From assembly GCA_021153985.1 (NCBI GenBank), contig JAJKJM010000041.1, positions 19,384 to 83,383 of the forward strand: a stretch of 64,000 bases of DNA, written 5' to 3'. Source of the DNA: Polaromonas sp. (GTDB lineage: Bacteria > Pseudomonadota > Gammaproteobacteria > Burkholderiales > Burkholderiaceae_C). The notes beneath the pieces are model-generated. The model was not told the DNA's origin, did not search any database, and worked only from the letters and a program-made list of their open reading frames with translations. Position 1 is the stretch's first letter. Each line of letters begins with the position of its first letter. This document shows, piece after piece, positions 8,453-18,753 of the stretch. The translations under genes and the position numbers were made by a program.

Positions 8453-9685
8453 CTAAACCCGATCCTTCCACCGCCGCATCTCCCAAGACGGCAATCCCCG
8501 CAAATCCCCAGCCTTCACGCTCTGAAACTCCGGCAAACCCGGCTTTTCCCCGAGCCTGTCGTAAGCCTGCCTCACCAGCGGTGCTGTGCGCTCAAAGACG
8601 CTTTTGATTTGCGCCCAGCTCACGGGCTCTGGAATGATTTTGGCGCCGGCCATCATCTTTCCGGTGGCGAGCATCGACAAGGCGTCGCCCTCGGTGGACC
8701 AGGCCCAGCCGCGGCGGAAGACCACTTCGTCGCGTACCACCTTGGCGCCGTCTGCGGGGGACAGGCCCCAGTAGGACTTGACCAGTTGCGACACGGCGCC
8801 GGGGTCGGCCTCGCTGAGGATGCTCACGGCCTCTTGCTGCGCCAGCAGGAAGGCCAACACCAGGTTGGGGTGCTCTTCCACCAGCTTGTTATGCACCACG
8901 CGGAAGGAGCGGTGCAGGTAGTAGCCGTCCGGATAAAAGGGCGAGTTTTTTACCGAGGGCAGCAAGATGCCGGCGCCTTTGCCTGCCGGCCCGTCGTAGT
9001 GCGATTCGGTGTACCCGTAGGAATTCATGATGGCGACCGTGCCTGCGGCTTGGGCTTTCAAAAAGGCCGGGTAGATGGCCAGGGTGGCGTCCACGCCGCT
9101 GGGCACCTGCGCGGCCTCGGGCAGGGTCGGCAAGTGAACCATGCGGATGCCGTGGGCAGCTGGGTCTGGGTTGCCCAACTCATAACGCAGGATTTGCGTG
9201 AACGCGTTGTAGGGGTCGGCGCCCAGCAGGGTGCCGACCGTCTTGCCTTTGAGGTCTTGCACATTGCGGATGGGTGAGTCTTTGCGGGTGCACAGCAAAA
9301 AGCGCAGGCGCCCTTCGGCCACCGAGACCAGGCTGAAGGGCTGCTGTGCCACGATGGCGCGCAGCGTCGGTGTGTTGCCCCACATGGCCATGTCCAGCTC
9401 GCTTTTGGCCATGGCCTCGACTTGCGGGGCGGCTGCGGGATAGGTCCGGTAGTCCACCGTCAGTTCGTAGCCGAAGCTTGCGGCATGCTTTTCGAACAGC
9501 TTTTTGTTGATCATGTACTGGGTGACTGGCGAGTTGCCTCCAGCCATGGGCACCCAGCCGTAAGAGAGCGTGAATGGTCTGCCCGCCTGGGCGCGTGCGA
9601 AGCCGGCACCGCCGAGTGCTCCACCGGCCAGGGCAGCCGCCTCGTGCAGCCAGTGCCTGCGTGTCAACATCGATCTTGCAGTCAT
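8453..9685 (-). CDS. NMT1/SsuA-type ABC substrate-binding protein, orphan
   Basis: The 410-residue protein begins with a Tat-like signal (MLTRRHWLHEAAALAGGALG, cleavage near ARAQA) and continues as a periplasmic binding protein of the taurine/nitrate/thiamine-precursor type (PVTQYMINKKLFEKH, AMAKSELDMAMWGNTP, LKGKTVGTLLG). The start is supported by AAGGAGC 6 nt upstream. No permease or ATPase gene lies next to it. It sits 44 nt downstream of the membrane sensor gene on the same strand, so it may serve as a ligand-presenting partner of that sensor or work with a distant transporter. Confidence 0.9.
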   Translation of the reverse strand: MTARSMLTRRHWLHEAAALAGGALGGAGFARAQAGRPFTLSYGWVPMAGGNSPVTQYMINKKLFEKHAASFGYELTVDYRTYPAAAPQVEAMAKSELDMAMWGNTPTLRAIVAQQPFSLVSVAEGRLRFLLCTRKDSPIRNVQDLKGKTVGTLLGADPYNAFTQILRYELGNPDPAAHGIRMVHLPTLPEAAQVPSGVDATLAIYPAFLKAQAAGTVAIMNSYGYTESHYDGPAGKGAGILLPSVKNSPFYPDGYYLHRSFRVVHNKLVEEHPNLVLAFLLAQQEAVSILSEADPGAVSQLVKSYWGLSPADGAKVVRDEVVFRRGWAWSTEGDALSMLATGKMMAGAKIIPEPVSWAQIKSVFERTAPLVRQAYDRLGEKPGLPEFQSVKAGDLRGLPSWEMRRWKDRV

Positions 9686-9729
9686 GGAAAGCTCCTTTCG
9701 GCCAAAGGGATAGGCCAGGGCATCAATAC

Positions 9730-11685
9730 CTAAAGGCCCGCCGGCGCACTCACCGTACTTATTTTTCCGGGGCGTGAAGCCTGGGAATTCCCATCGTGCT
9801 CCAGCCGCTCGACCAGTTCATAGATTTCCTGCGGCTCGCCGTTCGGGCTGAGCGGCACGGTGGCTGCCAGCTCGAAGCGGAAGTGCCGGCCCGCCGCAAT
9901 GGCCACCGCACGGCTGGTGGCGATGCGGATGCCGAGGGCGTGCGCCTGCCGCGCCAGGGCCCGGGCGTGGTCCAGCGGTGCGCCCACGGCGGTGAAGGTC
10001 AGGTGGTCCCAGGTGCCGAAGTTGCCGACCATGGCGCTGCCCAGGTCCAGCCCAAAATGCGGCGGCGCCACCATCGCGTCGCGCCCCTCGGCCAGGGCCT
10101 GCATGGACTCCAGCGCGCGCAGCGCCACGTCGCAGGCATGCCCGGCAGGGTTTGAAAGATTCAGCGGCGTGTTCCACAAGGCCACCGCGGTGCAGCTCTC
10201 GTAGCGGTCCATCATCCCCTTGCCTTGCGCCACTTCGACTGCCAGTATTTGCAGGTACTGGTCGGCATGGGGCGACCAGGTGACGGCGGTGGCCTGCTGC
10301 TCGTCCAGTGCGGCGCACAAGACGGCCAGCTCGCGCTTTTCCGTGCCCAGCTGGGGCGTCATGCGGTTGGCGATGAAGTGCTGCACCAGCGGCCGCGGCA
10401 CATAACGGGAAAAGCCCTGCAGGGCGACCCGCGCCAGGGCCAGCGACTCCTGCAGGCGGCGCACTTCGGCGATGCCGCTGTCTTGGGGAATATCGCTGTC
10501 GAACTCGAACTGGCGGATGTGCCTGGCTGTGCGCACCAGGTTCTTGAGCGGTTTGGCCAGCAGGTTGGCCATCCAGAACAACATAGGCAAAAGCAGCAAC
10601 AAGCCCGCCACACCCACGCCCAGCAGCATCCAGCGCATGCGCCGGACTTCCGCCAGCAGCAGGTTCTGGTCAGACACCAGCGCCACATAAGCCCTGTGGC
10701 TGAGGACGCCGTCCATGGGCATCACCACGGCGGCAAAGCGCTGGCCCGCCGCGCCTTCCACCGAATGGATGGGCGTGTCTTCCGGTGAAGCCTCCGCCGT
10801 CAGCGGCTGCAGCGCGGCATACAAGGGGTCGTTCAGAGACGCGAGGCTCACAGGCCTTTCGGACGCCAGCAGTCGGCGCAACCGGTCAGCCTGGGACCAC
10901 CCCCAGACCCGGCCCAGCTCATCGAACAGGATCAACTCGGCATGGCTTTCCTGCGCCCGCGCGCGCAAAAAATCAGACAAGCCGGCGACTGTGAAGGTCA
11001 CCGCGGCAACCCCGCCTTTCGGACCACTCAGCGGCCGCGACAGCGCCACGCCGAACTCCGCCGGCAGCTGCAGCACAAACGGATCGGTGGCCTGAAAGGT
11101 TCCCAGGTTCAAATCGCTCGCGCCCTGATACCAGGGCCTGTTGCGCGGGTCGTAGCGATTGCCCCAGGGGCGGCGCTCGCTCGCGATGGCGATCATCTGC
11201 TGGTCGTAGAAGACCCATTCCTCCACCCGCTTCTCGCGTTCATCGACGCGGATGATCTGCTGCGCAAAGCGCGCCTCCGGAAGCGACTTCGCCCAGGCCC
11301 GGTCTTGCCCGGTGCGCAGCACCATGTTCTGCTGGTAACTGCCGTCCGGGTAGCCGTACACCAGCGATCCGATCTGCGGATAACGCTGCTGCATGGCCAT
11401 CTGCATGCGCAGCAGGGAGATGTCGTTGTCGCCTTCAAGGCCGGCGCGCGGGTCGTTGGCGGTGGCCTCAAGCCAGGCGCGGGCCGGCTCCTGAAACCGC
11501 AGCAACTGCTCTTGCGTGCGGCGGCCCAGCTGTTCCAGTTCACGCTGCGCACCGTCAAAGACGATGCGGCTCGCCGCCAGCTCGGCCAGCGACATCAACG
11601 CCACGACCAGGACTGTGACCAGAGCGGCATAGGTCCAGAACAAGTGCGCGCGAATTGACCTGGCACGAAAAGTCAGCGTCTTCAA
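9730..11685 (-). CDS. Membrane sensor with HAMP and degenerate class III nucleotidyl-cyclase domain
   Basis: The 651-residue product has a first membrane helix at about 16-38, a large periplasmic sensor region to about 345 (Cache-like: PQIGSLVYGYPDGSYQ, RPWYQGA), a second helix at about 350-375, a HAMP segment, and a C-terminal cyclase-like domain at about 450-640. The domain fold is recognisable (HFGLDLGSAMVGNFGTWDHL), but the catalytic residues are gone. The first metal Asp position reads CAALDE instead of FADI-like, the second reads YESCTA instead of the GD motif, and the Asn/Arg pair is replaced. The start codon is TTG, with GGGAG 6 nt upstream. It probably signals by binding rather than by making cAMP. 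Confidence 0.82.
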   Translation of the reverse strand: MKTLTFRARSIRAHLFWTYAALVTVLVVALMSLAELAASRIVFDGAQRELEQLGRRTQEQLLRFQEPARAWLEATANDPRAGLEGDNDISLLRMQMAMQQRYPQIGSLVYGYPDGSYQQNMVLRTGQDRAWAKSLPEARFAQQIIRVDEREKRVEEWVFYDQQMIAIASERRPWGNRYDPRNRPWYQGASDLNLGTFQATDPFVLQLPAEFGVALSRPLSGPKGGVAAVTFTVAGLSDFLRARAQESHAELILFDELGRVWGWSQADRLRRLLASERPVSLASLNDPLYAALQPLTAEASPEDTPIHSVEGAAGQRFAAVVMPMDGVLSHRAYVALVSDQNLLLAEVRRMRWMLLGVGVAGLLLLLPMLFWMANLLAKPLKNLVRTARHIRQFEFDSDIPQDSGIAEVRRLQESLALARVALQGFSRYVPRPLVQHFIANRMTPQLGTEKRELAVLCAALDEQQATAVTWSPHADQYLQILAVEVAQGKGMMDRYESCTAVALWNTPLNLSNPAGHACDVALRALESMQALAEGRDAMVAPPHFGLDLGSAMVGNFGTWDHLTFTAVGAPLDHARALARQAHALGIRIATSRAVAIAAGRHFRFELAATVPLSPNGEPQEIYELVERLEHDGNSQASRPGKISTVSAPAGL

Positions 11686-12059
11686 GCAGTCTCCCTGCAG
11701 TTGTTCTTTTCACTGCAAGATACTCTGCACCCTTCTGTTTGACAAGGTGGCTAGCCCCCGTTGGGCCACGCCGCTTCAGGTGCCGGAATAATGCCGGCCG
11801 CAGGATCAGGTTGAGCTTTTTGTTCTAGTAATTTTTGTTACTTATCCATCAGCGGATGAAAACCGAAAACAAAAGTCAACGAACCCAGCCTGCCCGCGAC
11901 CCGGTTGCGCTGGCGTTCGCGCTGCGGCGTTGACCGCCACTGACGCGCCGCCAAGCCGGCCTCCTACAGCCAATAGGGCTCAGCGCCGCGATGCTGGGCC
12001 TTTGTTTTGCCCCTCGTTTTGCCGCTCATCGGCCACTCCCTCCCACAAAGGCAGAAGCC
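11686..12059. other. 374-bp divergent intergenic region
   Basis: This lies between the minus-strand sensor gene and the plus-strand aldehyde oxidoreductase operon and must hold both promoters. The only clear symmetric element is AGTAA-TTTTTG-TTACT at 11827-11842, a possible operator. No RNA gene or convincing small protein was found. Confidence 0.5.
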
Positions 12060-12719
12060 ATGGAAAGCCCCACCGACGCACTCACCATCTCCCGGCGAGG
12101 TATTCTGATAGCCAGCGCCGCTTCAGCGGCAGTGACCACAATGACTACAGACGCCACCGCAGCCTCCCCCAATTCTTCCACCCCGCTCGCAGCGCCCGGT
12201 TCCACCCCGCAGGCCCGCGTGACCCTTGAGGTCAACAGCGCGGTGCACACGCTCAACCTCGACACACGCACGACCTTGCTCGATGCCTTGCGCGAGCACC
12301 TGCACCTGACCGGCACCAAAAAAGGCTGCGACCATGGCCAATGCGGCGCGTGCACCGTGCTGCTCGACGGGCAGCGCATCAACTCGTGCCTGACGCTGGC
12401 CGTGATGCATGAAGGCAGCAAGGTGACCACCATCGAGGGCCTGGGAACCTTGCAGCGCATGCACCCGCTGCAAACGGCCTTTGTCAAGCATGACGGCTAC
12501 CAGTGCGGTTACTGCACGCCGGGGCAGATCTGCTCGGCCGTCGGCGCACTCGACGAAATCCGCCGCGGTGTTCCCAGCCACGTCAGCGCCGATATCACCG
12601 CGCGGCCGCTGCTCTCACCGGACGAGCTTCGCGAGCGCATGAGCGGCAACCTCTGCCGCTGCGGCGCGTACTCCAACATTGTTGAAGCCATCACCGAGGT
12701 GGCGGGGGCTTCCACATGA
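12060..12719 (+). CDS. paoA: Periplasmic aldehyde oxidoreductase, [2Fe-2S] subunit (PaoA-like)
   Basis: The 219-residue subunit begins with a twin-arginine signal (SRRGILIAS), so the complex is exported folded. The plant-type [2Fe-2S] cluster has Cys at about 90, 95, 98 and 110 ([12 protein letters not shown]). The second cluster uses the CGYC pair near 149-152 and CRC near 199-201. The sequence around [20 protein letters not shown] closely matches E. coli PaoA/YagT as I remember it. I chose ATG 12060 because the Tat motif follows it. Its stop overlaps the FAD subunit start (ATGA). It transfers electrons from the molybdenum site to FAD. Confidence 0.93.
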   Translation: MESPTDALTISRRGILIASAASAAVTTMTTDATAASPNSSTPLAAPGSTPQARVTLEVNSAVHTLNLDTRTTLLDALREHLHLTGTKKGCDHGQCGACTVLLDGQRINSCLTLAVMHEGSKVTTIEGLGTLQRMHPLQTAFVKHDGYQCGYCTPGQICSAVGALDEIRRGVPSHVSADITARPLLSPDELRERMSGNLCRCGAYSNIVEAITEVAGAST

Positions 12720-13672
12720 AACCCTTCACCTACGAACGCGCCAGCTCGCCGGCCCAGGCCGCCGCGGCAGTGGCCCGCAACCCGGCGGCGAAGTTCATCG
12801 CAGGCGGAACCAACCTGCTGGACCTGATGAAGCTGCAGATTGAAGCGCCCGCGCATCTGGTCGACGTCAACGGCCTGGCGCTGGACAAGATTGAGGCAAC
12901 GCCAGAGGGCGGCCTGCGTGTGGGCGCGATGGTGCGCAACACCGCGCTGGCTGCCGACGAGCGCGTGCGGCGCGACTATGCCGTGCTGTCGCGGGCCTTG
13001 CTCGCGGGGGCTTCTGGCCAGTTGCGCAACAAGGCCACCACCGCCGGCAACCTGCTGCAGCGCACACGCTGCCCTTACTTTTACGACACCGACCAGCCCT
13101 GCAACAAGCGCCAGCCGGGCAGCGGCTGCAGCGCCATCGGCGGCGTGAACCGCCAGCACGGCATCATCGGCACCAGCACCGCGTGCATCGCCACGCACCC
13201 GAGCGACATGGCCGTTGCCATGCGCGTTCTGGACGCATCGGTGGAAACGGTGCGGCCCGACGGCAGTGCACGCGTCATCCCGATTGCCGACTTCCACCGG
13301 CTGCCGGGCGACACGCCGCATATCGAGACCAACCTGGCACCGGGCGAACTGATCACCGCCGTGACCCTGCCGCGCCCCACAGGCGGCGTGCACATCTACC
13401 GCAAGGTGCGCGACCGCGCCTCGTACGCCTTTGCGCTGGTGTCGGTGGCCGCCATCGTGCAGCGCGATGGCTCCGGCAAGGTCGCCCTGGGCGGCGTGGC
13501 GCACAAGCCCTGGCGCGTAGAAGCTGCCGAGTCCGCGATGCCGCAAGGCGCGCGGGCCCTGACGGCAGGCCTGCTGGCCGGTGCGCAGCCTACCCCTGGC
13601 AACGCCTTCAAACTGCCGCTGGTGGAGCGAACCCTCGCCGCCGTGCTGGCCCAGGCGAGGAGCGCATCGTGA
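12716..13672 (+). CDS. paoB: Periplasmic aldehyde oxidoreductase, FAD subunit (PaoB-like)
   Basis: The 318-residue subunit has the CO-dehydrogenase flavoprotein fold with the FAD pyrophosphate motif [15 protein letters not shown] and the [14 protein letters not shown] loop. It also has the cysteine-rich insertion (about C119, C129, C138, C157; [13 protein letters not shown]) that in E. coli PaoB holds an additional [4Fe-4S] cluster, absent from ordinary xanthine dehydrogenases. This makes assignment to the Pao subgroup specific. It overlaps its neighbours on both sides (ATGA upstream, GTGA downstream). With no signal of its own, it is probably co-exported with PaoA. Confidence 0.94.
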   Translation: MKPFTYERASSPAQAAAAVARNPAAKFIAGGTNLLDLMKLQIEAPAHLVDVNGLALDKIEATPEGGLRVGAMVRNTALAADERVRRDYAVLSRALLAGASGQLRNKATTAGNLLQRTRCPYFYDTDQPCNKRQPGSGCSAIGGVNRQHGIIGTSTACIATHPSDMAVAMRVLDASVETVRPDGSARVIPIADFHRLPGDTPHIETNLAPGELITAVTLPRPTGGVHIYRKVRDRASYAFALVSVAAIVQRDGSGKVALGGVAHKPWRVEAAESAMPQGARALTAGLLAGAQPTPGNAFKLPLVERTLAAVLAQARSAS

Positions 13673-15879
13673 AGTTCGACACCCCCGCCACCACCAACCC
13701 GATTGACCAGCTCAAAGTCATCGGCAAACCCACAGACCGCATTGACGGCCCGCTCAAAACCACCGGCACCGCACCTTACGCGTATGAACGCCACGATGCC
13801 GCACCGAATGCGGCCTATGGCTACATCGTTGGCGCCGGCATTGCCAGGGGCCGCATCGCCTCCATGGACGTGCGCGCGGCCCGCGCCTCGCCGGGCGTGC
13901 TGGCCATCGTCACGGCAGAGAACGCCGGCAAGCTCGGCAAAGGCAACTTCAACACCGCCAAGCTGCTGGGCGGGCCGGAGATCGACCACTACCACCAGGC
14001 TGTGGCGCTGGTCGTGGCCAACACGTTTGAGCAGGCGCGCGCCGCCGCGCAACTGCTGCGCATCACCTACGCGAGCACGCCAGGCAAGTTCAACCTGGCC
14101 GCTGAAAAAGACGGCGCGCCGCTGGCCAAGGCGTCTGACTTTTCGGGAGAGCCCGAAACCAAAGTGGGTGACTTTGCCGGTGCCTTCGCCGCGGCGCCCG
14201 TGCAGCTGGACGCCACCTACACCACGCCCGACCAGTCGCACGCGATGATGGAGCCGCATGCCACTACCGCCGCATGGCAGGGCGACAAACTCACGGTGTG
14301 GACCGCCAACCAGATGATCGACTGGAGCGTGGGCGACATGGCCAGGACGCTGGGCATTCCCAAAGAAGACGTGCGGCTGGTGTCGCCTTTTATCGGCGGC
14401 GGCTTCGGCGGCAAGCTCTGGGTCCGGGCCGATGCCCTGCTCGCCGCGCTCGGCGCGCGGGCGGTGAAGCGCCCCGTCAAGGTTGCGCTGCAGCGGCCGC
14501 TGATGATGAACAACACCACGCACCGGCCGGCCACCATCCAGCGCATACGCCTGGCTGCAGGCCGGGACGGCAAGCTCACCGCCATCGGCCATGAAGGCTG
14601 GTCAGGCGACCTGCCCGGCGGCAGCCCTGAAACCGCGGTGAACCAGACACGCCTGCTCTACGCCGGCGCCAACCGCATGACCGCCACACGGCTGGCCGTG
14701 CTGGACCTGCCCGAGGGCAACGCCATGCGCGCACCGGGCGAGGCGCCCGGCATGATGGCGCTCGAAATCGCCATGGACGAGATGGCCGAAAAATTGGGCA
14801 TGGACCCTGTAGAGTTCCGCGTCCTCAACGACACGCAGGTCGACCCGGAGAAACCGGAGCGGCCGTTTTCGCAGCGCCAGTTGGTGCAATGCCTGCGAAC
14901 CGGTGCACAGACCTTCGGCTGGAACCGGCGCATCGCCAAACCCGGCCAGCTGCGCGAAGGACGCTGGCTGGTGGGCCTGGGCGTGGCTTCGGCCTTTCGC
15001 AACAACCTGACGATGAAATCCGGCGCGCGCGTGCGCCTGGACAACACCGGCCTCGTCACGGTCGAAACCGATATGACCGACATCGGAACCGGCACTTACA
15101 CCGTCATCGCGCAGACCGCGGCCGAAGTGATGGGCGTGCCGCTGCAAAAGGTATTTGTGCGGCTGGGTGACTCCGCCTTTCCCGTGTCGGCCGGCTCCGG
15201 TGGCCAGTGGGGCGCCAACAGTTCCACGTCCGGCGTCTATGCGGCCTGCATGAAGCTGCGCGAAGCCGTTGCCCACAAGCTGGGCATGCCGCAGGAGGGC
15301 GTGAGCTTCGCCGACAGCATGGTCAGCGCGGGCGGCCGCTCTGTGCCGTTGGCGGAAGCCGCCGGTGCCAAGGGCCTGGTGGCTGAAGACACCATCGAAT
15401 TCGGCGACCTGTCCAAAAAAGTCCAGCAATCAACCTTCGGCGCGCACTTTGTGGAAGTCGGCGTCGACATCTACACCGGCGAGATCCGCGTGCGGCGCAT
15501 GCTGGCCGTCTGCGCGGCGGGCCGCATCCTCAACCCGAAGAGCGCACGCAGCCAGGTGATTGGCGCGATGACCATGGGCGTGGGCGCGGCGCTGATGGAG
15601 GAACTCGCTCTCGACAAGCGCCACGGCTTTTTTGTGAACCACGACCTGGCGGGCTACGAGGTGCCGGTGCACGCCGACATTCCGCACCAGGACGTGATCT
15701 TCCTGGACGAGACCGACCCGACCTCATCGCCGATGAAAGCCAAGGGCGTGGGTGAACTCGGCATCTGTGGCGTTGGCGCGGCCGTGGCGAATGCGGTGTA
15801 CAACGCCACTGGCGCGCGTGTGCGGGACTATCCGATCACGCTGGACAAGCTGCTGGGAAGCCTGCCGGCTGTTGTCTGA
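13669..15879 (+). CDS. paoC: Periplasmic aldehyde oxidoreductase, molybdenum subunit (PaoC-like)
   Basis: The 736-residue catalytic subunit of the xanthine dehydrogenase family contains the cofactor-binding motifs [13 protein letters not shown] and [12 protein letters not shown] and the catalytic glutamate at about residue 696 in [11 protein letters not shown]. Length matches E. coli PaoC (about 732). The start is GTG 13669, overlapping the paoB stop and preceded by GAGGAGC; an in-frame ATG at 13183 lies deep inside paoB and is not credible. The enzyme should oxidise aldehydes, often aromatic ones, to carboxylic acids in the periplasm. A PaoD/XdhC-type cofactor-insertion chaperone is not in this window. 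Confidence 0.94.
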   Translation: MKFDTPATTNPIDQLKVIGKPTDRIDGPLKTTGTAPYAYERHDAAPNAAYGYIVGAGIARGRIASMDVRAARASPGVLAIVTAENAGKLGKGNFNTAKLLGGPEIDHYHQAVALVVANTFEQARAAAQLLRITYASTPGKFNLAAEKDGAPLAKASDFSGEPETKVGDFAGAFAAAPVQLDATYTTPDQSHAMMEPHATTAAWQGDKLTVWTANQMIDWSVGDMARTLGIPKEDVRLVSPFIGGGFGGKLWVRADALLAALGARAVKRPVKVALQRPLMMNNTTHRPATIQRIRLAAGRDGKLTAIGHEGWSGDLPGGSPETAVNQTRLLYAGANRMTATRLAVLDLPEGNAMRAPGEAPGMMALEIAMDEMAEKLGMDPVEFRVLNDTQVDPEKPERPFSQRQLVQCLRTGAQTFGWNRRIAKPGQLREGRWLVGLGVASAFRNNLTMKSGARVRLDNTGLVTVETDMTDIGTGTYTVIAQTAAEVMGVPLQKVFVRLGDSAFPVSAGSGGQWGANSSTSGVYAACMKLREAVAHKLGMPQEGVSFADSMVSAGGRSVPLAEAAGAKGLVAEDTIEFGDLSKKVQQSTFGAHFVEVGVDIYTGEIRVRRMLAVCAAGRILNPKSARSQVIGAMTMGVGAALMEELALDKRHGFFVNHDLAGYEVPVHADIPHQDVIFLDETDPTSSPMKAKGVGELGICGVGAAVANAVYNATGARVRDYPITLDKLLGSLPAVV

Positions 15880-15910
15880 GCGCGAAGGCCGCCTCGGAAA
15901 GCCACCTCGA

Positions 15911-15975
15911 TTGCTATCAAGTTGATAGCTGCTAGCCAATACGGATATTGGGCTGGAGGCCGATTTGGCTCATAA
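15911..15975. repeat. Short dispersed intergenic element, copy 1
   Basis: The sequence starts with a small palindrome (TTGCTATCAA...TTGATAGCTGCTAGC) and ends with GATATTGGGCTGGAGGCC followed by GATTTGGCTCATAAA. The same right half occurs at 39550-39580 with few changes. It lies between convergent genes. I associate elements of this type with Comamonadaceae intergenic regions; a genome search would confirm copy number. Confidence 0.6.
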
Positions 15976-15982
15976 ATTCCAG

Positions 15983-17266
15983 TCAGAGCTGTGAATGGAG
16001 CAGCGACGCCAGCTTTTCGCTGGCCTTCTCGCTCAGCGGCCGGTTTTGCCACGCTTGCAAGGTGACGCGCCGGGACTTGCGCAGGTCTTGCTCGAACAAT
16101 TCGGTCTGCCGCGCCGCAAAGGCAGCGTCGTAGATATTGAGGTTGGCCTCGTCGTTGAGCCTGAAGGAGCGGTTGTCGAAGTTGGTGGAACCGACGGACA
16201 CCATCAGGCCGTCAACGATCATGACCTTGCAGTGGTACATGCTGGGCTGGAATTCGTAGATCTCTGCGCCCGCCTCCAGCAGGCGGCCCCAGGTGGCGCG
16301 TGAGGCGGCGCGCACGGTCTCGGTGTCGATGATTTCGCCGGGCGTGATGAGGCGCAGGCGCACCCCGCGGCGCATGGCGGCCAGCAGGATGTCAATGCTC
16401 ACCTCATCAGGCAAAAAGTAGGCCATGGAAAGGTCTATGGATTTGGCGGAGGCCGTCAGGGCCAAGTGGTACATCAACTCCACGTTTTCGCTGCCGCTGG
16501 TGGGCGAGCTGGAAAACATCTGGGCCGGGCTGTTGCCCACCGGCTTGATCTCGGGGAAGTAGGGCTCCCCGTGCAGCACCTGGCCACTCACCTTGAGCCA
16601 GTTGTCCATAAAGGTGGACTGCATCTGCGCCACCACCGGCCCCTCGATGCGGTAGTGCGAGTCGCGCCAGTGTTCGGCATCCTGGCCGTTGCCTGTCCAT
16701 TTGGGGGCGATGCCCACACCGCCGGTAAAGCCGACCCGGCCATCCACCACCAGCAATTTCCGGTGCGTGCGGTTATTGAGCTTGGCAAGCGTGTACCAGG
16801 CGGGTTTGTGAAACTTGCGGATATCGACGCCCGCATCCGTCATCTCTTTGAGCAGGTCTTCGTCCATCTTCGCGCTACCTACCCAGTCCAGCAGGATATG
16901 CACCTTGACGCCGGCCTTCGCGCGCTCAGACAAGGCATCGGCAAACTGCTTGCCGATATCGCCCGACCAGTAGATGTAGGTTTCAAAGGTGATGGTTTGG
17001 GTGGCCGCCTTGATGGCGCCCAGCATGGCCGGGAAGATCTGGTCGCCATTGAGCAGCTCTGCCGCCTGGTTGCCGCCCGCAATGCCCGGGCCCAGCAGGC
17101 TGCCCATGGCGCGGTGAAACTGCGGGTCGGCCACGCTGTAGTGGCGCGCCAGTTGCTCCCGCACTTTTTTCTCGCCGCCTGAAATATTGAGCGCCAGCAG
17201 GACGGCGGCCAGCGCCGCGATGAAGGTGAGGAAGCCAATGAGCCAGGGGCGGGCGCGTGTGTGCAT
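15983..17266 (-). CDS. Phospholipase D superfamily protein, cardiolipin synthase type
   Basis: The product of about 427 residues has one N-terminal membrane anchor (residues about 8-28) and two HKD catalytic motifs: HRKLLVVDGRVGFTGG in the first half and HCKVMIVDGLMVSVGSTN in the second. Both His, Lys and Asp residues are present, so it should be active as a phosphatidyl-transferase (cardiolipin synthesis) or a phospholipase. I chose ATG 17266 because the membrane anchor follows directly. An in-frame ATG at 17344, with AGGGGG 10 nt upstream, would add a 26-residue proline-rich extension and cannot be excluded. It is oriented like the downstream-reading alcohol dehydrogenase and separated by a short gap. 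Confidence 0.88.
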   Translation of the reverse strand: MHTRARPWLIGFLTFIAALAAVLLALNISGGEKKVREQLARHYSVADPQFHRAMGSLLGPGIAGGNQAAELLNGDQIFPAMLGAIKAATQTITFETYIYWSGDIGKQFADALSERAKAGVKVHILLDWVGSAKMDEDLLKEMTDAGVDIRKFHKPAWYTLAKLNNRTHRKLLVVDGRVGFTGGVGIAPKWTGNGQDAEHWRDSHYRIEGPVVAQMQSTFMDNWLKVSGQVLHGEPYFPEIKPVGNSPAQMFSSSPTSGSENVELMYHLALTASAKSIDLSMAYFLPDEVSIDILLAAMRRGVRLRLITPGEIIDTETVRAASRATWGRLLEAGAEIYEFQPSMYHCKVMIVDGLMVSVGSTNFDNRSFRLNDEANLNIYDAAFAARQTELFEQDLRKSRRVTLQAWQNRPLSEKASEKLASLLHSQL

Positions 17267-17388
17267 GGGTCGCCATTGTGGGAGTGGCAACACCGCAGCG
17301 GGGTAGGAATGGGCGCCAACAGGGTGAAGCCGAAAGGCGCGCATGCCGCGATGGCCCCCTCCCAGCCTCCTTCAACAGCCGGGAAGAT

Positions 17389-18552
17389 TTACGGAACCAG
17401 GACGACCTTACGGCATTCGTCTTCCTTGTTTTCGAAAATCTCGTAGCCTCGCGCGGCCTCGTCAAGCTTCATGCGGTGGGAAATGATCACGTCCGGCTTC
17501 ATCTTGCCGTTGCCGATGTGTTCCAGCAGTTCGGGCATGTAGCGCTGGGCGTGGGTCTGGCCCATCTTGAAGATCAGGCCTTTCTCGAACGCATCGCCAA
17601 ACAGGAAGCCGTGAATGAAACCCGCATAAACGCCGGGAACGCTGACCACGCCGCCGCGGCGCGTGGCCGCGATGCACTGGCGCAACGCCTTTCCGCTGGA
17701 GCCCTCCGCCTTGATGGTGGTGAGCGCGGTCTCCAGGGCGCTGCCTTTGGCCTCGAAGCCAATCGCGTCGATGGTCGCATCCACGCCATGAAAGCCGGTG
17801 GCGTTGAGGATGGTTTCGGCGGGGTCTTCGTCCTTGTCGAAGTTGATGGGAATGACGCCGTAGGTTTCCTGTGCAAAGTTCAGGCGGTAATCGTTGTGGT
17901 CCACCATGAAAATCTTCTCGGCGCCCAGAAAGCGTGCCGAAAGAGCCGACATCAAGCCGACCGGCCCCGCGCCGAAGATGGCCACCGACGAGCCGGGGCC
18001 AATTTGCGCATTGACGGCGGCCTGGTAGCCCGTGGGCAAGATATCGGACAGGAAGAGAACCTCCTCGTCGGTGAGCGCATCCGGAATCTTGAGGGGGCCG
18101 ACATTGGCCTTGGGCACGCGCACATACTCCGCCTGGCCGCCCGCATAACCGCCGTACAGATGGCTGTAGCCGAACAGGCCCGCGCCCGGCGTGGACGACT
18201 TTTTGTTCATGATGGCGCCGCGGCCCGGGTTGGTGGTTTCGCAGGCGGCAAAGAGCGTCTTGTTGCAGTAGAAGCACTCGCCGCAGGCAATGACGAAAGG
18301 AATGACAACGCGGTCGCCCTGCCGCAGGCCGGTGACGCCGCGGCCCACCTCCTGCACCACACCCATGAATTCATGGCCCAGCACATCGCCGTGCTTCATT
18401 TCAGGAATCTTGCCGCGGTAGATGTGCAGGTCGGACCCGCAGATGGCGGTCGCCGTCACCTTCAGGAGGATGTCGTCGTCGGCCATGAGGATGGGATCGG
18501 GAACTGTTTCGACGCGCACGTCTTTTGCGCCCTGGTAGGTCAGTGCTTTCAT
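17389..18552 (-). CDS. Zinc-dependent alcohol/formaldehyde dehydrogenase-like protein (MDR)
   Basis: The 387-residue medium-chain dehydrogenase has the catalytic zinc ligands in CGSDLH and GHEFMG, a four-cysteine structural zinc loop ([15 protein letters not shown]) and a nucleotide-binding [11 protein letters not shown]. Its length and the long C-terminal insert match the group related to glutathione-independent formaldehyde dehydrogenase and L-threonine dehydrogenase-like enzymes. ATG 18552 is chosen because AGGAG lies 6 nt upstream and the family N-terminus ([12 protein letters not shown]) starts here. Its leader contains an 11-bp tandem repeat and a GTCCTACA box 125 nt upstream. The true substrate is unknown. 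Confidence 0.9.
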   Translation of the reverse strand: MKALTYQGAKDVRVETVPDPILMADDDILLKVTATAICGSDLHIYRGKIPEMKHGDVLGHEFMGVVQEVGRGVTGLRQGDRVVIPFVIACGECFYCNKTLFAACETTNPGRGAIMNKKSSTPGAGLFGYSHLYGGYAGGQAEYVRVPKANVGPLKIPDALTDEEVLFLSDILPTGYQAAVNAQIGPGSSVAIFGAGPVGLMSALSARFLGAEKIFMVDHNDYRLNFAQETYGVIPINFDKDEDPAETILNATGFHGVDATIDAIGFEAKGSALETALTTIKAEGSSGKALRQCIAATRRGGVVSVPGVYAGFIHGFLFGDAFEKGLIFKMGQTHAQRYMPELLEHIGNGKMKPDVIISHRMKLDEAARGYEIFENKEDECRKVVLVP

Positions 18553-18572
18553 GAAGTCTCCTGTGTGTTTCC

Positions 18573-18594
18573 GGTATGTGCCTGGTATGTGCCT
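18573..18594. repeat. 11-bp direct tandem repeat in the dehydrogenase leader
   Basis: GGTATGTGCCT occurs twice in tandem (18573-18583, 18584-18594) and is followed by a degenerate third copy (GGTGTGTGATG). It lies 20 nt upstream of the dehydrogenase start codon, inside the probable 5' untranslated region. Confidence 0.7.
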
Positions 18595-18677
18595 GGTGTG
18601 TGATGTGAGCGGGAAGTGATACCGCCCAATGTAGGAAGGGGATGGCGCGGCCGGACGAAGCCGGGGGGGCATTCGCA

Positions 18678-18685
18678 TGTAGGAC
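18678..18685 (-). promoter_or_regulatory. GTCCTACA box upstream of the alcohol dehydrogenase
   Basis: On the minus strand this reads GTCCTACA, pointing towards the dehydrogenase, with 125 nt between box and start codon. A GGACC sits 17 nt before it, the only copy with a plausible sigma-factor -35 partner. See the matching boxes at 36587, 40013 and 43030. Confidence 0.45.
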
Positions 18686-18753
18686 AAGACAAACGCCGGC
18701 AAGGTCCGGGCATCAAGCCCATGCATCAAGCCAGGCATGCATCGCCGGGTGGT

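Noticed and set aside
13183..13668. Upstream in-frame extension of paoC
   Set aside because: It would lie wholly inside paoB, reads as Arg-rich low-complexity sequence, and GTG 13669 has a good ribosome site and matches the family start.
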